From Myotis daubentonii (Eukaryota; Chordata; Mammalia; Chiroptera; Vespertilionidae), in contig NC_081852.1 in the NCBI RefSeq assembly GCF_963259705.1, positions 63,244,859 to 63,308,858 on the forward strand: 64,000 nt of DNA, written 5' to 3'. Position numbers and translations under genes: made by a program. The notes below the pieces were generated by a model that did no database searches, was not told the origin of the DNA, and saw nothing but the letters and a program-made list of their open reading frames with translations. This document shows, in pieces, positions 44,591 to 55,549 of this stretch; within the stretch, counting starts at the first letter, position 1; each line of letters opens with the position of its first letter.

Positions 44591-45254
44591 CCAGGTGTCG
44601 GGTACGCCCGGCCCTCGGAACGCGCTGCCGCGGAGGAGTCGGCGACGAGGACATTGGCCGCTCCCAGCACTAACTTGCTCCCTCGGCCTCTCACGGCTCC
44701 ACGTGACCCCTGGGACAATCAGCGGCGAGGGACATGCAGCCACTTTAAATTTCAAGCCCTTTCAATCTCGGAATGTGCCTCGCGAGGTGCAGCTTCCAGA
44801 CAGAATTTCCGAGGGACTCGTCCTCTCCTTTGTCCGTTTCAGGGGAAATGAATGTTGCTGCTAACATTTGACACCAATCGCCCAGTCACATGTGGCCCAT
44901 CAGCACTCAGCTCTGCGGCCAAGGCGGGCAGCGGCGGCGGCGCCAGGAACCGCTCCCGGGCTCCGGCGGAACAGGGACAAGAGGAAATGTGGCTGAAGCA
45001 GCCGTGTGATGGGCCTGAAGTGGAATAAGAGGTTGATGTCTTATCAAGGTGGCTGTTCGGTTCACATATCATTTTAAAATTCCACCTGCATATTAATTTG
45101 TTTCCCAAGTGCCGCTCACTGAGGGGCTGCCGTTGGCGGGGCCCGGCCACAGGACAGACACGGTGAGGCGGCCGGCACGGGAGGGGCGGGGCAGCGAGGC
45201 CGGCTCCCACAACCTGCACACCAGGCCTCCCCTCCTCCTGTTTCATGTCCATGA
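44591..45254. other. Single-copy sequence, part AT-rich
   Basis: 44860-45115 (atgttgctgctaacatttg, ttaaaattccacctgcatat, taatttgtttcccaag) may be a conserved noncoding element. No gene recognised. Confidence 0.4.
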
Positions 45255-45260
45255 GCAATG

Positions 45261-45740
45261 ACTTTTTAAATATGTTTTTATTGATTTCAGAGGGAGAGGG
45301 AATGGGAAAAGGAGAGGGAGATAGAAACTTCAAATTAGCCCTGGCCAGTTTTTCTCAGTGGGTAGAGCGTCAGCCTGCAGACCAGAGTCCTGGGTTCGAT
45401 TCCGGTCAAGGGCAGGTACCTCGGTTGCAGGCTCCTCCCCAGCTCGGGGCCCTGGTCGGGGCGCGTGCAGGAGGCAACCAATCAATGTGTTTCTCTCACA
45501 TCCATGTTTCACTCTGTCTTTCCCTCTCCCTAAAAATCCACAGAAAAATATCCTCAGATGAGGATTAACCAAAAAAGAAAAAAGAAACGACAATGATGAG
45601 AGAGAATCATTGGACCGGCTGCCTCCTGCCCTCCCCTCACTGGGATTGAGCCGCAACCCAGGCATGTGTCCCGACCGGGAATCAACCGTGACCTCCTGGT
45701 TCATAGGTCGAGCCTCAATCACTGAGCCAGGCCGGCGGGC
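45261..45740 (-). mobile_element. VES SINE split by another SINE
   Basis: The tail half is 45261-45333 (aatatgtttttattgatttc), the head half 45594-45740 (tgatgagagagaatcattgg to gccaggccggcggg). The break falls in the usual 'agaaacatcaatgatgag' segment. Confidence 0.93.
45334..45582 (+). mobile_element. VES SINE nested inside another SINE
   Basis: Flanked by agaaacttcaa (45323-45333) and agaaacgacaa (45583-45593), an 11-bp target duplication with two mismatches. It belongs to the subtype with gtagagcgtcagcctgcag in the head and tatcctcagatgaggatt near the tail. Confidence 0.94.
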
Positions 45741-46004
45741 GAGTTTTTACATGAAATTCTCACAGACATGCCTCCCCTCCATACGTCCTAGCTCCGCCGG
45801 CTGCATTTTCCTGGGACCAAGTCTGGGCAGACACCAGGGATGCCCCGTAAGGACCAGCAGCAGCGAGAAGAGGGGCCGCGAAGGCAGCAGTGACCGTCTG
45901 GGGACGGGGCGGTGGGCGTGGGACATGCAGTGGGACCGTCAGAAAAACGCCTGGAGTCTCAGGTCTGGGAGGTGCTGGTCCCTCACACAGAGCAGCGCCT
46001 ACAG
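45741..46004. other. Single-copy sequence
   Basis: Nothing recognised. Confidence 0.4.
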
Positions 46005-46229
46005 CAGTGGTTCTCGACCTTGGCTGCACATCAGAATCACCTGGGAATCTTTCTAAAATCCTGATTTCTGGGCCTCCTCCTCCTCCGGAAATTCTGTGTC
46101 TTTGTTACTAATGTTGTGGCCTCACCCCATAACAAAGAAACAGAATTTCTGGAGGATGAGGCCTAGAAATTAGGATTTTAGAAAGATTCCCAGGTGATTC
46201 TGATGTGCAGCCCAGGCTGAGAACCACTG
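46005..46229. mobile_element. Palindromic hAT MITE (MER5/Charlie-like)
   Basis: The ends are cagtggttctcgaccttggc and, inverted, gcccaggctgagaaccactg. The two arms stay complementary through catcagaatcacctgggaat to about 46109/46125. Flanks gcctacag (45997-46004) and gcctatgg (46230-46237) agree at 6 of 8 positions. No coding capacity. Confidence 0.9.
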
Positions 46230-46599
46230 GCCTATGGGGAGGTGAAGGCTGCACACGTGGACACCACGCTGGTGGCAGCCAGGAGTTGGGGTAGGGTGGG
46301 GTGACCCGCCCTGAGGAGGAAGGTAGGCGGAGCTGCATCTGTGCCAGGTACGCAGAGGGCAGCCGGCGACACCCCCTGATCACGCAAGCTCACCCCGGGA
46401 GGATGTGGAACTGTTTGTCCGCCTGCATGAGGATGGGAATGTGAATCACCCACGGAATCGAGCGGGAATGTGACCGGGCGCCCCAGGGGTTCTTGTCAGA
46501 ACGCACGCGGCCCCGCGTCACCATCTGATTGGTCGCTGGTCTCTGGGGATGGAATGTTGGCCAGGGTTGCTCTTTCCCTAAAAGCTCTGAGCTCTGCAG
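46230..46599. other. Single-copy sequence
   Basis: No gene or repeat recognised. Confidence 0.5.
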
Positions 46600-47110
46600 G
46601 TCTATGTTTGCCTGTAATTAGCATGATGTGTCTATTCAGAATGAGGACAACACCCCTTCCTGGTAATGAGCGGTAATTAATGACCGATTACAGCAAGTAT
46701 CCAGTTCCGGACGATTCCTGTGCAAAGACCAGCCGTGCCAGCATCACCGGGCCCTGTGACTGGCATGCGCTCTCAGCGCCACCAGGCCTTCAGCCAGGCC
46801 GCCGAGCTGCCGCCTGTGGCTGGTTTGGAACAACTGGTTCCATTTCCCTTCCACGCAGCTCACTGGGGCGAGTCTACGCGCGGCTCTGGGCGCCCCGCTC
46901 TGAACAGCGTTCATCACGTGAGACAAGCCGGGAAAACCACTCGTGGGGGCGTGAGCAGGGTCGCAGGCAATTATCTCATTCACAGGTCACTCCAGCATCA
47001 CATTTTTCACAGCACAAAGAGAAACCCGGGTCTAAATGACACCTCGTCAGGCTCATTAAATGCAGGAGAGAAATATCCAATCGGGAGTTTTCAGCACAAA
47101 TGCGGGCATG
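46600..47110. promoter_or_regulatory. Mixed AT-rich block, candidate conserved noncoding element
   Basis: Includes tgcctgtaattagcatgatg, gagcggtaattaatgaccg, ggcaattatctcattcacag and ctcattaaatgcaggag. Confidence 0.35.
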
Positions 47111-47798
47111 AGCTCAGACTGCAGCCAGCGGCAGCGGGGAGGGGGGAAAGGTCTTCACGCCCAAAGCGGAAATCAAGGAAGAGTCCTGGGAGCCGAGAGG
47201 CCTGGTTAGTCCTCCAAGCACCCGAGCCGTGGCCCTAAGTGACCGGCTTGTCTGACGGGCACGGCTCAGAAACCTGCAAGGTCCAGGCCGCCAGGGGCCC
47301 CGGCAGCTGAGGGCGGTCGGAGTCACGGAGGCAGGTGGCGGAGCGACGCACTAAGTTCGGACTCAGGCACGTCCCGTGTGCCTACAAACCACAGAGAAAG
47401 ACCAGAGATCCGCTCACTCCCATTCGGCGATCTTACCTATGGGAGCGCTGACACAGAGAGGAGTGGGGCTGACCCCAGGGAGGGAGAGAATCCAGAATTC
47501 AAAGGGGAGGGGCTGTTTCTGCCGGGTTTTGAAGGATGAATAGGAGTTCACCTGCTCCGTAGGGAAGGTTAGGAAGGGCGCCGAGGCCTCATGCTGTTCT
47601 TGGAAGGAGAGAAGATGTGTGGAGAGCAGGACATGTCCAGTCAGGAGGGCATTGCATTAGGGCTGTTTCAGGTGGCCCCTCGGCCTGGCCTCCATTGTTA
47701 ATAACAACAAAATATGAAAACTATTTAAACACTCGACACGAAAGAAATGACTAAATACTCTATGGCTTATCAAACATAGAAAATTGAAATGCTTAGCA
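47111..47798. other. Single-copy sequence with an ancient-repeat-like part
   Basis: 47450-47660 (ttttgaaggatgaataggag, ggagagcaggacatgtcc) reads like a decayed common mammalian repeat, family not certain. No gene recognised. Confidence 0.4.
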
Positions 47799-48421
47799 CC
47801 AGCATGTCAAACTCGTGGCCCACGGGCCTCATGCGGCCCACAACTAATATTTTTGTGGCCCAGCCAATGTAACGGTACGTAAAAAACGTTTTAATAAAAA
47901 TTTCAGAACTTAATTTTTACAATATCCTGTTATACATAATTATTAATAACGAACTACAACGCTCGCTAATGACTGATGATTATGATCGTGTTGCATTCAT
48001 TTCCCTTACACGCCTTACGCGCAGGCACACCATTTCTCTCCACTAATACCAGCAGCGAATATTTCAGCAGCCAATGGCCACGTCATTAGTCTCAGGCTGA
48101 CTTGTTTGGTGTGCGCAACAGGAAATATTTCGCCTTCGGAGAACAAGAAAAATAGGTTTATTTGCATTACGCTTATTAACTTGTGCAGTTATTTAGTGTC
48201 TGGTAAGTTAATGTTCAAGGAAAAAAACAGTAATTTTTATTAAAATGTTCTATTATTTTATGTTAACGATGACGCATTTATTTCAGCCTTTGTATTCAGC
48301 ATGTCTCTATCGCAATAAACCTACGTTTCTATGAAAATGGAAGCTGTTGGTTTTTTTGTGGCCACATCCACTTAAACCTTGTTTACTTGGCCTGTGTTCG
48401 CCTTTGAGTTTGACACGCTTG
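47799..48421. mobile_element. Nonautonomous hAT transposon, 623 bp
   Basis: Ends ccagcatgtcaaactc and, read inverted from the right, caagcgtgtcaaactc. Flanks gcttagca (47791-47798) and gcttagag (48422-48429) agree at 6 of 8. AT-rich interior with cccacgggcctcatgcggcc near the left end; no open frame resembling a transposase. Confidence 0.88.
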
Positions 48422-48600
48422 GCTTAGAGAATTGTTTTTAAAAGCGATCAAATTGTGCCGAGTACCTCGAAATGTGTAAGCTCATGCGCAGGAGGCAGAA
48501 AACACCCAAGTGCGGGCAGAGGGTGGGCCCAAGGGAGCGGGCTTCTCATCTCCTCTGTGCTTGTCTGGAGGTTCCACATTTTCAATAATGAACCTTGTAT

Positions 48601-48815
48601 ATTTTTTAATATATTTTTATTGATTTCAGAGCGGAAGGGAGAGGGAGAGAGAGAGAGAAACATCCATGATGAGAGATAACCATGGGTCGGCTGCCTCCTG
48701 CACGCCCCACACTGGGGATCGAGCCTGCAGCCCGGGCCTGTGCCCTGAGCGGGAATCGAACCCTGACCTCCTAGCTGCTACGTGGATGCTCAACCCCTGA
48801 GCCACGCTGGCCAGG
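48601..48815 (-). mobile_element. VES SINE with 7-bp target duplication
   Basis: Flanked by cttgtat at 48594-48600 and 48816-48822. Reverse orientation from atatatttttattgatttc to gagccacgctggccagg. Confidence 0.95.
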
Positions 48816-48822
48816 CTTGTAT

Positions 48823-49717
48823 TTTTTATCAGAGAAACAAAAGTGAAAACCCTGCATTAACGAGGAGCCCGGCCAGAACAGGATTCAGCAGGGACACGGG
48901 GAAGTCACAGAAAGGGCCCCCCAGGAGCAGGGGCCTCCTCGGGCAGCTTCACTCGGGGCAGGAGCTGAGGTCACGGAGCCCCGGTGTGGACTCTGCCATC
49001 GCAAAGATTCACAAGCAGGTCCGTCCCCCGGAGCTGAGCTCTGCCCCCCTCCCGCGGCGCACCGCCACGTGCTGGCCAAGGGCCTCAGACGGGCGCCACC
49101 GTGAGACGCCCAGTTACAGCGACGGAGACGCGGGCCTGAAACAAGGACACGCCCGGCCCGGCCTGCAGTGACCTGGTTCTTAGGAAAACGCTCAACTGGT
49201 GGCCCGTGGAGCCGCCTGCGGCCCCGGGTGAAGGGCACGCGCGTGGGCATCTGCGGCGCTTGGGGCGCCTCTCCTGTGTGCGGTCTCCCTGGAACGCGCT
49301 GCGAGGGAACGCGGGCCTGTACAACCCACTGATGGATAAGACCCATCACCGCGTTTCGGGTCCGTCGCACAAACTATTTGGACCGTGGAAGCTCATCCGT
49401 TAGCGGCGGCCCGAGGTGACCCCGTGGAGAGGGTGTCGCGGCCGCGGCCGCCTAAGCGCCAGGCGCCCCGCAGACACTCGGTGCAGCGCGCAGGCGGCTC
49501 CCTCTTTGCTCCTGCTTCGCTGGAAGATAAATGTCTGACACGCAGGACCCCGGGCATCGGTAATAAAACCCTTTTAGAGAGGAGAGCCGGGCACTCATTA
49601 CAGGAAACCGGTGCCATTTTTCTGGAGGGAAAAATGAAGCCCCGTGTCCCAGCGGCACCCGTCAGCCCTTTTATGGAGACTCGAAAGCGGGAATCCGTGA
49701 AGGGAGACAAGGAAAGA
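48823..49717. other. Single-copy sequence, GC-rich then mixed
   Basis: 49500-49690 has ggaagataaatgtctgacac and atcggtaataaaacccttt, moderately AT-rich. No gene recognised. Confidence 0.5.
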
Positions 49718-49769
49718 GAGGAGGAGGAGGAGGAGGAGGAGGAGGAGGAGGAGGAGGAGGAGGAGGAGG
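49718..49769. repeat. GGA microsatellite
   Basis: About 17 gga units just upstream of a SINE; purine-only tract. Confidence 0.97.
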
Positions 49770-49790
49770 GAGGCCAGAAAGGGAGCAAAG

Positions 49791-50045
49791 GGCCCGGCCG
49801 GCCTGGCTCAGGGGCTGAGCGTCGACCTAGGAACCAGGAGGTCACGGTTGGAGTCCCCGTCAGGGCACAGGCCCGGGGGGGGGGGGGGGGGGGGGCGGGG
49901 GCAGGCTCCATCCCCAGCGGGGGGGGGGGGGGCGTGCAGGAGGCGGCCGATCCATGGTTCCCTCTCATCATTGACGTTTCTCTCTCTCTCTCTCTCCCTC
50001 TCCCTTCCTCTCTGAAATCAATAAAAATATATATATTTTTAAAAA
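49791..50045 (+). mobile_element. VES SINE with internal G runs
   Basis: Normal head (ggcccggccggcctggctca) and tail (aaatcaataaaaatatatat), but two long G runs (about 49876-49896 and 49919-49932) have grown inside the body, where related SINEs have short g-rich words. Confidence 0.93.
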
Positions 50046-50169
50046 CCGACCCCTCTCCCTCCCCTGACAGGAGCTCCCTTGTCAGGTCCCCAGGCTCGGC
50101 GGGCACCAGCTCCCCTCACCCACCCGCGCCACCCTGCCTCCCCGCAGCCCCTTCCCCGCCCGTAATTGC
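50046..50169. other. Single-copy sequence
   Basis: Nothing recognised. Confidence 0.4.
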
Positions 50170-51090
50170 CGCGGGAAAGGGCCGCCTCCGGGAATGATTA
50201 AAGGGAGAAGTTTTTCAGACATTAGCGGCAGGAAGAGTGGCGTTGAAGCAGCTTTAAAAAGGGAGAGGCGGATAAAGAGATGGTACTCAAAGCATTATTG
50301 AAAGCATCATGCTTGTTAAAACCAGTAAAAGGCCGGGAATCGGCTGGGAAGGCAGCTTCCTCTCCAATTACGCGAGGGGCACACACCTTGAAGGTCTCTT
50401 TGAATCGCGGCCGCCAGCCCCCGGCCCCCCGCCCCGCCCCCTCGCCGGGCCATTTATCGGTGCATTAGGGAGGAGGCCCAGGGACAAAGCTCCCCAGGCT
50501 CACTTCCCGCCTGTCACAGGCGGCCCATTTAGGCTGAATGACTGCTGGAGCGGCTCTCAATGACACCCTCCACCTCTTCACGCAGCCACTTGGTTTTGTC
50601 TTTTTTCTTTTCTTTTTTTTTCTTTTTTCTTTTTCTTTTTTTTTTTTTTGTATCGTGGAGAAATAATTGATAAACCGCACGGCTGTCCACCGTCCAGCGG
50701 GGCGGCCCCGCCACCTGGTTAAAGTTCCTCCCTCTCCCCGCCGCCCTCCATCCATTCTGCTCTCCGCTGTTTAAACAATACTTCATCAAACGCAGCCCCG
50801 AGCAAATAAGAAAGCTCAGTAGAGTAAATAAAAAGTCCCCAAAAAAATCACCGGCTGGAGGGTAAGTACTTTTATTCCTGCACTTTCACTGCCTGGGGAA
50901 TTATTATTCCGCGGCCGGGCGGGGAGGGGGGGGGCGCGGGGAGGGCCCGTTATTCACAGAAGGATTGCTTCTCCCCCTTCCCACTCCGCGGCCCTCCAGA
51001 GCCCACTGATTACAGCCAAGTGTGGCCATCTATTCCGTCTTATTGACAAAGGTCCTTAATTACCGCGGCAGCAGTAATACCTGCTATTAA
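50170..51090. promoter_or_regulatory. Long mixed block, candidate conserved noncoding cluster
   Basis: Contains gggaatgattaaagggag, ctccaattacgcgagggg, aaataattgataaaccgcac, gaattattattccgcgg and ggtccttaattaccgcgg, broken by a T/C tract at 50594-50649. Apart from this tract no repeats are seen over 0.9 kb. Confidence 0.42.
50594..50649. repeat. T-rich pyrimidine tract
   Basis: ttttgtcttttttcttttct continuing as T runs with single Cs. Confidence 0.95.
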
Positions 51091-51780
51091 ATCCTGCTAA
51101 ACACAGGCCGCAAATTAGCTGTGGGCCCGGGCACCTTTTGTGTGGGACCACGGGAGCGGGGCCGACGGGAGGCCGGATAACTGACCCCAGCCGGGCGGGG
51201 GAACCTTTGTTTATCACCTGCGGTGGGTGGGGGCCAAAATGTGAAATTAAAAGCTCTCCATCAGCGAAGGGCCTCGGAGGCCCAGGGGAGCGGGGGTGGG
51301 CCATGCACGCGGCCTCGGTATTTATAAGCACTTTGCTCAGCCCCAATTCACACCGACAGCTGATGGCTTCTGTAAGCAATGCAAAGTCCAAAATGGCAGG
51401 AACTTCCGCCGCGTCCTGTTTCATGGGGGCCTTCAACCGCATTTAAGAGCCTGTTTAATGCAATTGCGAGCCATCGACACCCGCACGGCCAGCCTGAACG
51501 TCCCGCGCTCCTTCCGGGCACCGGGATGGGTGCAACCGGCCAGAATTCGGGGGCGCTCACCTCGTCGGCAGCTCAGGCTTATGCCCCCGCTCCTGTGCTT
51601 GGGGGGAAATTTCATTTAAATACACTCAGCTTTCCCTCCCCCTGGGGTAGCGGAGGGTGAGCTGGCCGTGAGCAGTGCGTGGTCACAGCACAGTAACTTA
51701 ACACAAAACGCTTCCCATGGAGATGATTGCATTTCATTAAGGTTTTAATCACTCTGGGCGGAAGCTGTGAAAATGCATGG
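51091..51780. promoter_or_regulatory. Mixed block, candidate conserved noncoding element
   Basis: aaatgtgaaattaaaagctc, cctgtttaatgcaattgcg, ttgcatttcattaagg and tttcatttaaatacactcag among GC-rich stretches. Confidence 0.35.
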
Positions 51781-52068
51781 GGTTCCTGGCACGGCAGACA
51801 CGGGGCCTGGCCCTGAACCAGCCCGGGAGGCCCAACTCCGGCCTCGTCCCAGGAAGCAGGTAACTGAAGGTCACAGGGCTTTTCCTAAACCACCCCGGAC
51901 AGCAGCCAGCTCTTGGGCAGAGTCCGGGGCCCCTCGAAGATAGGGAGCCCCAACCCCAGCCAAGTGTATCACTGTTCTACCTCCCCATAGCCCTCCATGC
52001 TTCTTGTCGGTGCCCAGGACAAAATCAACACCTGCCACTCATGAAATCACAGGGAGCTTTTATATATA
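51781..52068. other. Single-copy sequence
   Basis: No gene or repeat recognised. Confidence 0.4.
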
Positions 52069-52507
52069 CTAGTGGCCCAGTGCACAGATCCATGCACACC
52101 GAAAGGAAATTAATTAGAATATTTGACTATCGCTATTTGCCATTTCTCTATAATAGAAGTGTCAGAAATGAAAGAAAATTAGTAAAATGTATATGAAAAT
52201 AACAAATAAATTGGTTAACAAATAAACAATAACAACATGAAATAACGACAAAGACATGACATAAAAACAACAGCTGGCCTTCAGATACATTCTGTCGACG
52301 CTAACGGCTTCTTTCGGCTTCAGAATGTCAACAAAACAACCACATTCATGATTGACAATGACAGATCGAAAGACATGCGTGCGATTGGCGCCAGCGAGAA
52401 CTTTATATGTATCGCACATGCACAAGTCAACGTTTCTCTTTAAATTGCCAGTGCACGTCAGATGTACCAGCCGGTCGGTCGGTCACTTAGCCTTTTATGC
52501 ACATAGA
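52069..52507 (-). mobile_element. Nonautonomous Helitron (HeliBat-like)
   Basis: Read on the minus strand it starts TC in tctatgtgcataaaaggcta and ends in a hairpin, gtgcatggatctgtgcac, closely followed by CTAG. The start is preceded by A and the end followed by T, as expected for A^T insertion without target duplication. Length 439 bp. It is too short for the Rep-helicase protein; the one open frame (52162-52425, minus, 87 codons, hydrophobic end) shows no family I know. Confidence 0.82.
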
Positions 52508-52508
52508 T

Positions 52509-52706
52509 TTTTTTAAATTGATTTCAGAGAGGAAGGGAGAGAGATAGAAACATCAATGATGAGAGAGAATCATTGACAGGCTGCCTCCTGCACGCCCCAC
52601 ACTAGGGATTGAGTGACAACCCAGGCGTGTGCCCTGACCAGGAACCGAACCATGGCCTCCTGGTTCATAGGTCAACACTCAACCCCTGAGCCACACAGGC
52701 CGGGCT
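52509..52706 (-). mobile_element. VES-type SINE
   Basis: Reverse orientation from tttttaaattgatttcagag to gagccacacaggccggg, directly abutting the Helitron. Confidence 0.92.
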
Positions 52707-52940
52707 CGCAGAAATCCTGCGATGGTGTCGTTGGCCCTGGCCTGCCTTGCACAGCACATGCAGAACCTGCGGCCCAAGACAACAAACACCTCCTACTCGG
52801 GTCTGGGCTCAGACACCACCTTCTCTGGGAGGCCCCTCCTGGCTGTGGGAAAACGCCGGTGCTCTGCTCTTGGCACAGAGGGGCTCCTCTGAAGCCATCG
52901 TCTGATAACAGAGTAAGTATTTGTGTGACATTCTTCCCAC
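52707..52940. other. Single-copy sequence
   Basis: Nothing recognised. Confidence 0.4.
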
Positions 52941-53024
52941 AGCACACTGAGTCCCACTGAGGGAGAGACTGTGTCTCTCATATGTAGGTTTCTAGTCCCT
53001 GGCAACTATGGGTGTTTGGTAATA
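52941..53024 (+). mobile_element. L2-like 3' end fragment
   Basis: gggagagactgtgtctctc, gtttctagtccctggcaac and gggtgtttggtaatagtgg follow the order of an L2 3' end before its tail repeat. Confidence 0.55.
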
Positions 53025-53453
53025 GTGGATGGACGGATGGATGGATGGATGGGATGGGTGGATGGACAGACAGATGACCAGCAAATAGATGGGTGGGTGG
53101 ATGGATGGATGGATTGGTGGGTAGATAGATGTAGAGATGCTGGATGGGCAGGTGGATAGCTGGCTGAATGGATGGAGGTTTGGAATGGATAGACAGTTGG
53201 ATGGATCAATGGATGAAGAGATGGATAAATGGACATGTGGATAGATGACTGGACGAATGTTTGGATAGATGGATGGATGGGTAAACGATGTGTGGGTGAG
53301 ATAACTGATGGATGAATAGATGGGTAAATGGATAGGTACATGGATGTTTGGTGGGAGGGATGGATAGATAGACTGACGGAAGGATAGCTGGGTGATTGGT
53401 GTATACATTATTGGCTGGGTGGACAGATGGGTGGATGGGTAGTCAAATGAATG
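53025..53453. repeat. TGGA/TAGA microsatellite, about 430 bp
   Basis: Pure tggatggatgga at the left, becoming mixed with gatagatag and ggtgggtgg to the right. It begins where an L2-type tail would. The minus-strand frame (YPSIHPSIHPS-like) is a by-product. Confidence 0.96.
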
Positions 53454-54357
53454 GGCAGCTTGACCGTTGAACACAAATGGCCTAGGGCCCCGATGAGGCA
53501 AAGCCCAGGCTCCTGACTGCACCCCTCTGCTCACTCTGCCCTCGGCCGTGTCTCGCCCACAGAGCTCAGCTCACCTCCTCCCCCAGACGGCGGTAATCGA
53601 GGGCACCCCTGATGTTCACTCTGGTCTGTGGGTCCTTCCCAGAGGCTCCCATGGGTTTTTTCACATCGCGATACTGGGTTTACGTGGCCCCTTCACATGC
53701 TCTCCTTGCTCACTCATCAACTCCTCCAGCATCTTCTCAGATGGGAGCCGAGTCTAGGAAGCCAGCCTCACCTTCCGGGAGAGCAGGTAGGGGAGGGCGA
53801 TCCCTGCGGTGTGGGTGCGAGCTGCCCTTCCCCTCACCCCACAGCTGCAGCCCCCCAGGCCTCTGGCCAGTGTCCTCCGGGCAAACGGGGCCCGCCTTCC
53901 ATTCACTCCTCACACCCATCACTCATCCACCCGCTCCTACGGGCACGATGCCCCTCAGAACTGCACACCCAGGAAGAGCTACAGCAAGTTTACAATCCGA
54001 CGTGGCAAATGCTCAGACGAGGAAAGAAATGTGGCAGCCGCGCTCTGGGGGCCGGGCAGCGAGTCCTGGGGGAGGCAGAGAAATCCATCCCAGTGAGGGC
54101 GGTGGCACAGGGAGGGAGCGCCGTGGAGCTGCCACACGGGACCTGGCACCCTGTCCTCGGGCCCCGTGTGGCCCCACCTGTCAAGTGGCCTCTGAGAGAA
54201 TGAAGAGCTGCCCGCTGGGGAGAGGAGGCGGCAGGAGGCCACCGGCCCCATTCCCACGGCCTGAGTGCCCAGCTGGGGACCGGACTCGATTCTCCAGGGA
54301 CTCGCCAAGGGGTTGTAAGCAGGCCGGGATGCAACCTAGTCTGTTTAGAAAACGCAC
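53454..54357. other. Single-copy sequence
   Basis: About 0.9 kb, no gene recognised. The 305-codon frame at 53612 runs into the following SINE, so is not credible. Confidence 0.5.
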
Positions 54358-54579
54358 TTTTAAAATATATATATTCTTTATTATTGATTTCAGAGAGGAA
54401 GGGAGGGGAGAGAGAGGCAGAAACCTCCATGACGAGAGAGACTCATCGATCAGCTGCCTCCTGCACGCCCTCCACTGGGGATGGAGCCTGAAATCCAGGC
54501 CTGTGCCCCGACCGGGAATCGAACCCTGACCTCCTGGTTCCTAGGTCGATGCTCAACCACTGAGCCACACCTGCAGGCG
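54358..54579 (-). mobile_element. VES-type SINE
   Basis: Reverse orientation from atatatatattctttattatt to gagccacacctgcaggc. Confidence 0.92.
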
Positions 54580-55549
54580 AAACAGACTTATTTTGACCCC
54601 TTCGTTTAGCATGCTGTGAACATGGAGGGAGGGAAAGGAAAGGCCAGCCAGGCATTAGCCAGGTGGTGACGGTTTCTAAAAGCTCCTCTTCCAAAGAGCC
54701 TTGGAAGCCGTGCCCTCGCCGGGCACACACTGGTGGGGGCGGGGGCGGGGCCGCAGCAGGCAGCCCCAAACCTGCTCCCTTTATAGGGTGAGCCATCTGT
54801 GCACTGCCACCTCCTTTGCATGCAGGGCTCAGCCGAGCTGGTCTGCACCACGGCAAACCTCAGCGGAGTGTGTTCCGTTCTCGCCACGGGGCCGACGCCA
54901 GGTGACGTGACTCCTGACACTGATCCACAGTCCGCAGACCCCGCAGCCAGAAGCATCTGGACGGTGGCAGCCCCCGTCCCCCGATAGGGTAAAGGTCAGC
55001 GCCCGGTCCTTTAGGAACCGTCCGAGGGCACTGGCGCGTGGCCCACAGGGCAGCCAGGCCTCTGGAAGGAAGCGAAGCGATGCTGACTACCGACCGGCCG
55101 CTCCTGGCTCCCCCGCCAGAACCTCCTGGCGCCTCCTCCAGGATCTCCGCCTCCACAGGCCTGTCAGTGGAGCAGGTTTGAGCTTCGAAATGAGACCAAA
55201 GGGGTGACCGAGTGGCTGTCCTCTCTCTGCTCGGGCTCCGTGCAGAAACGGCCGCCGTGGCCCAGGCCCCTCCACCCGGGGCAGAGGGCGCCGGCACACC
55301 CTGGTGCCCCCACTTTCTGTAACACTCACAAGCTCAGTGCTGGTCAGAGGGGAAATGTTCGTTTTCACACACAAGGAGAGGCCCGTCCTCAACGGGTGCA
55401 TTTGCACCTCAAACAATCAGTCCCCCCGATTTCCCGGGGCAACTGTCATAAATCCGCAGCGAGTGTCATCAGGGACGTGGAGACCGAGATTCTGAAGAAG
55501 CCCCTCCCACTCCTCATACAGAGAGATGTACACATAACATGAGCCCCCA
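54580..55549. other. Single-copy sequence
   Basis: About 1 kb, no gene or repeat recognised. Confidence 0.5.

Noticed and set aside
52162..52425. 87-codon minus-strand frame inside the Helitron as a gene
   Set aside because: Short, no recognised domain, located in a nonautonomous transposon; reported only as part of that element.
53612..54529. 305-codon plus frame
   Set aside because: Its last part is antisense SINE sequence and the rest has no family signature.
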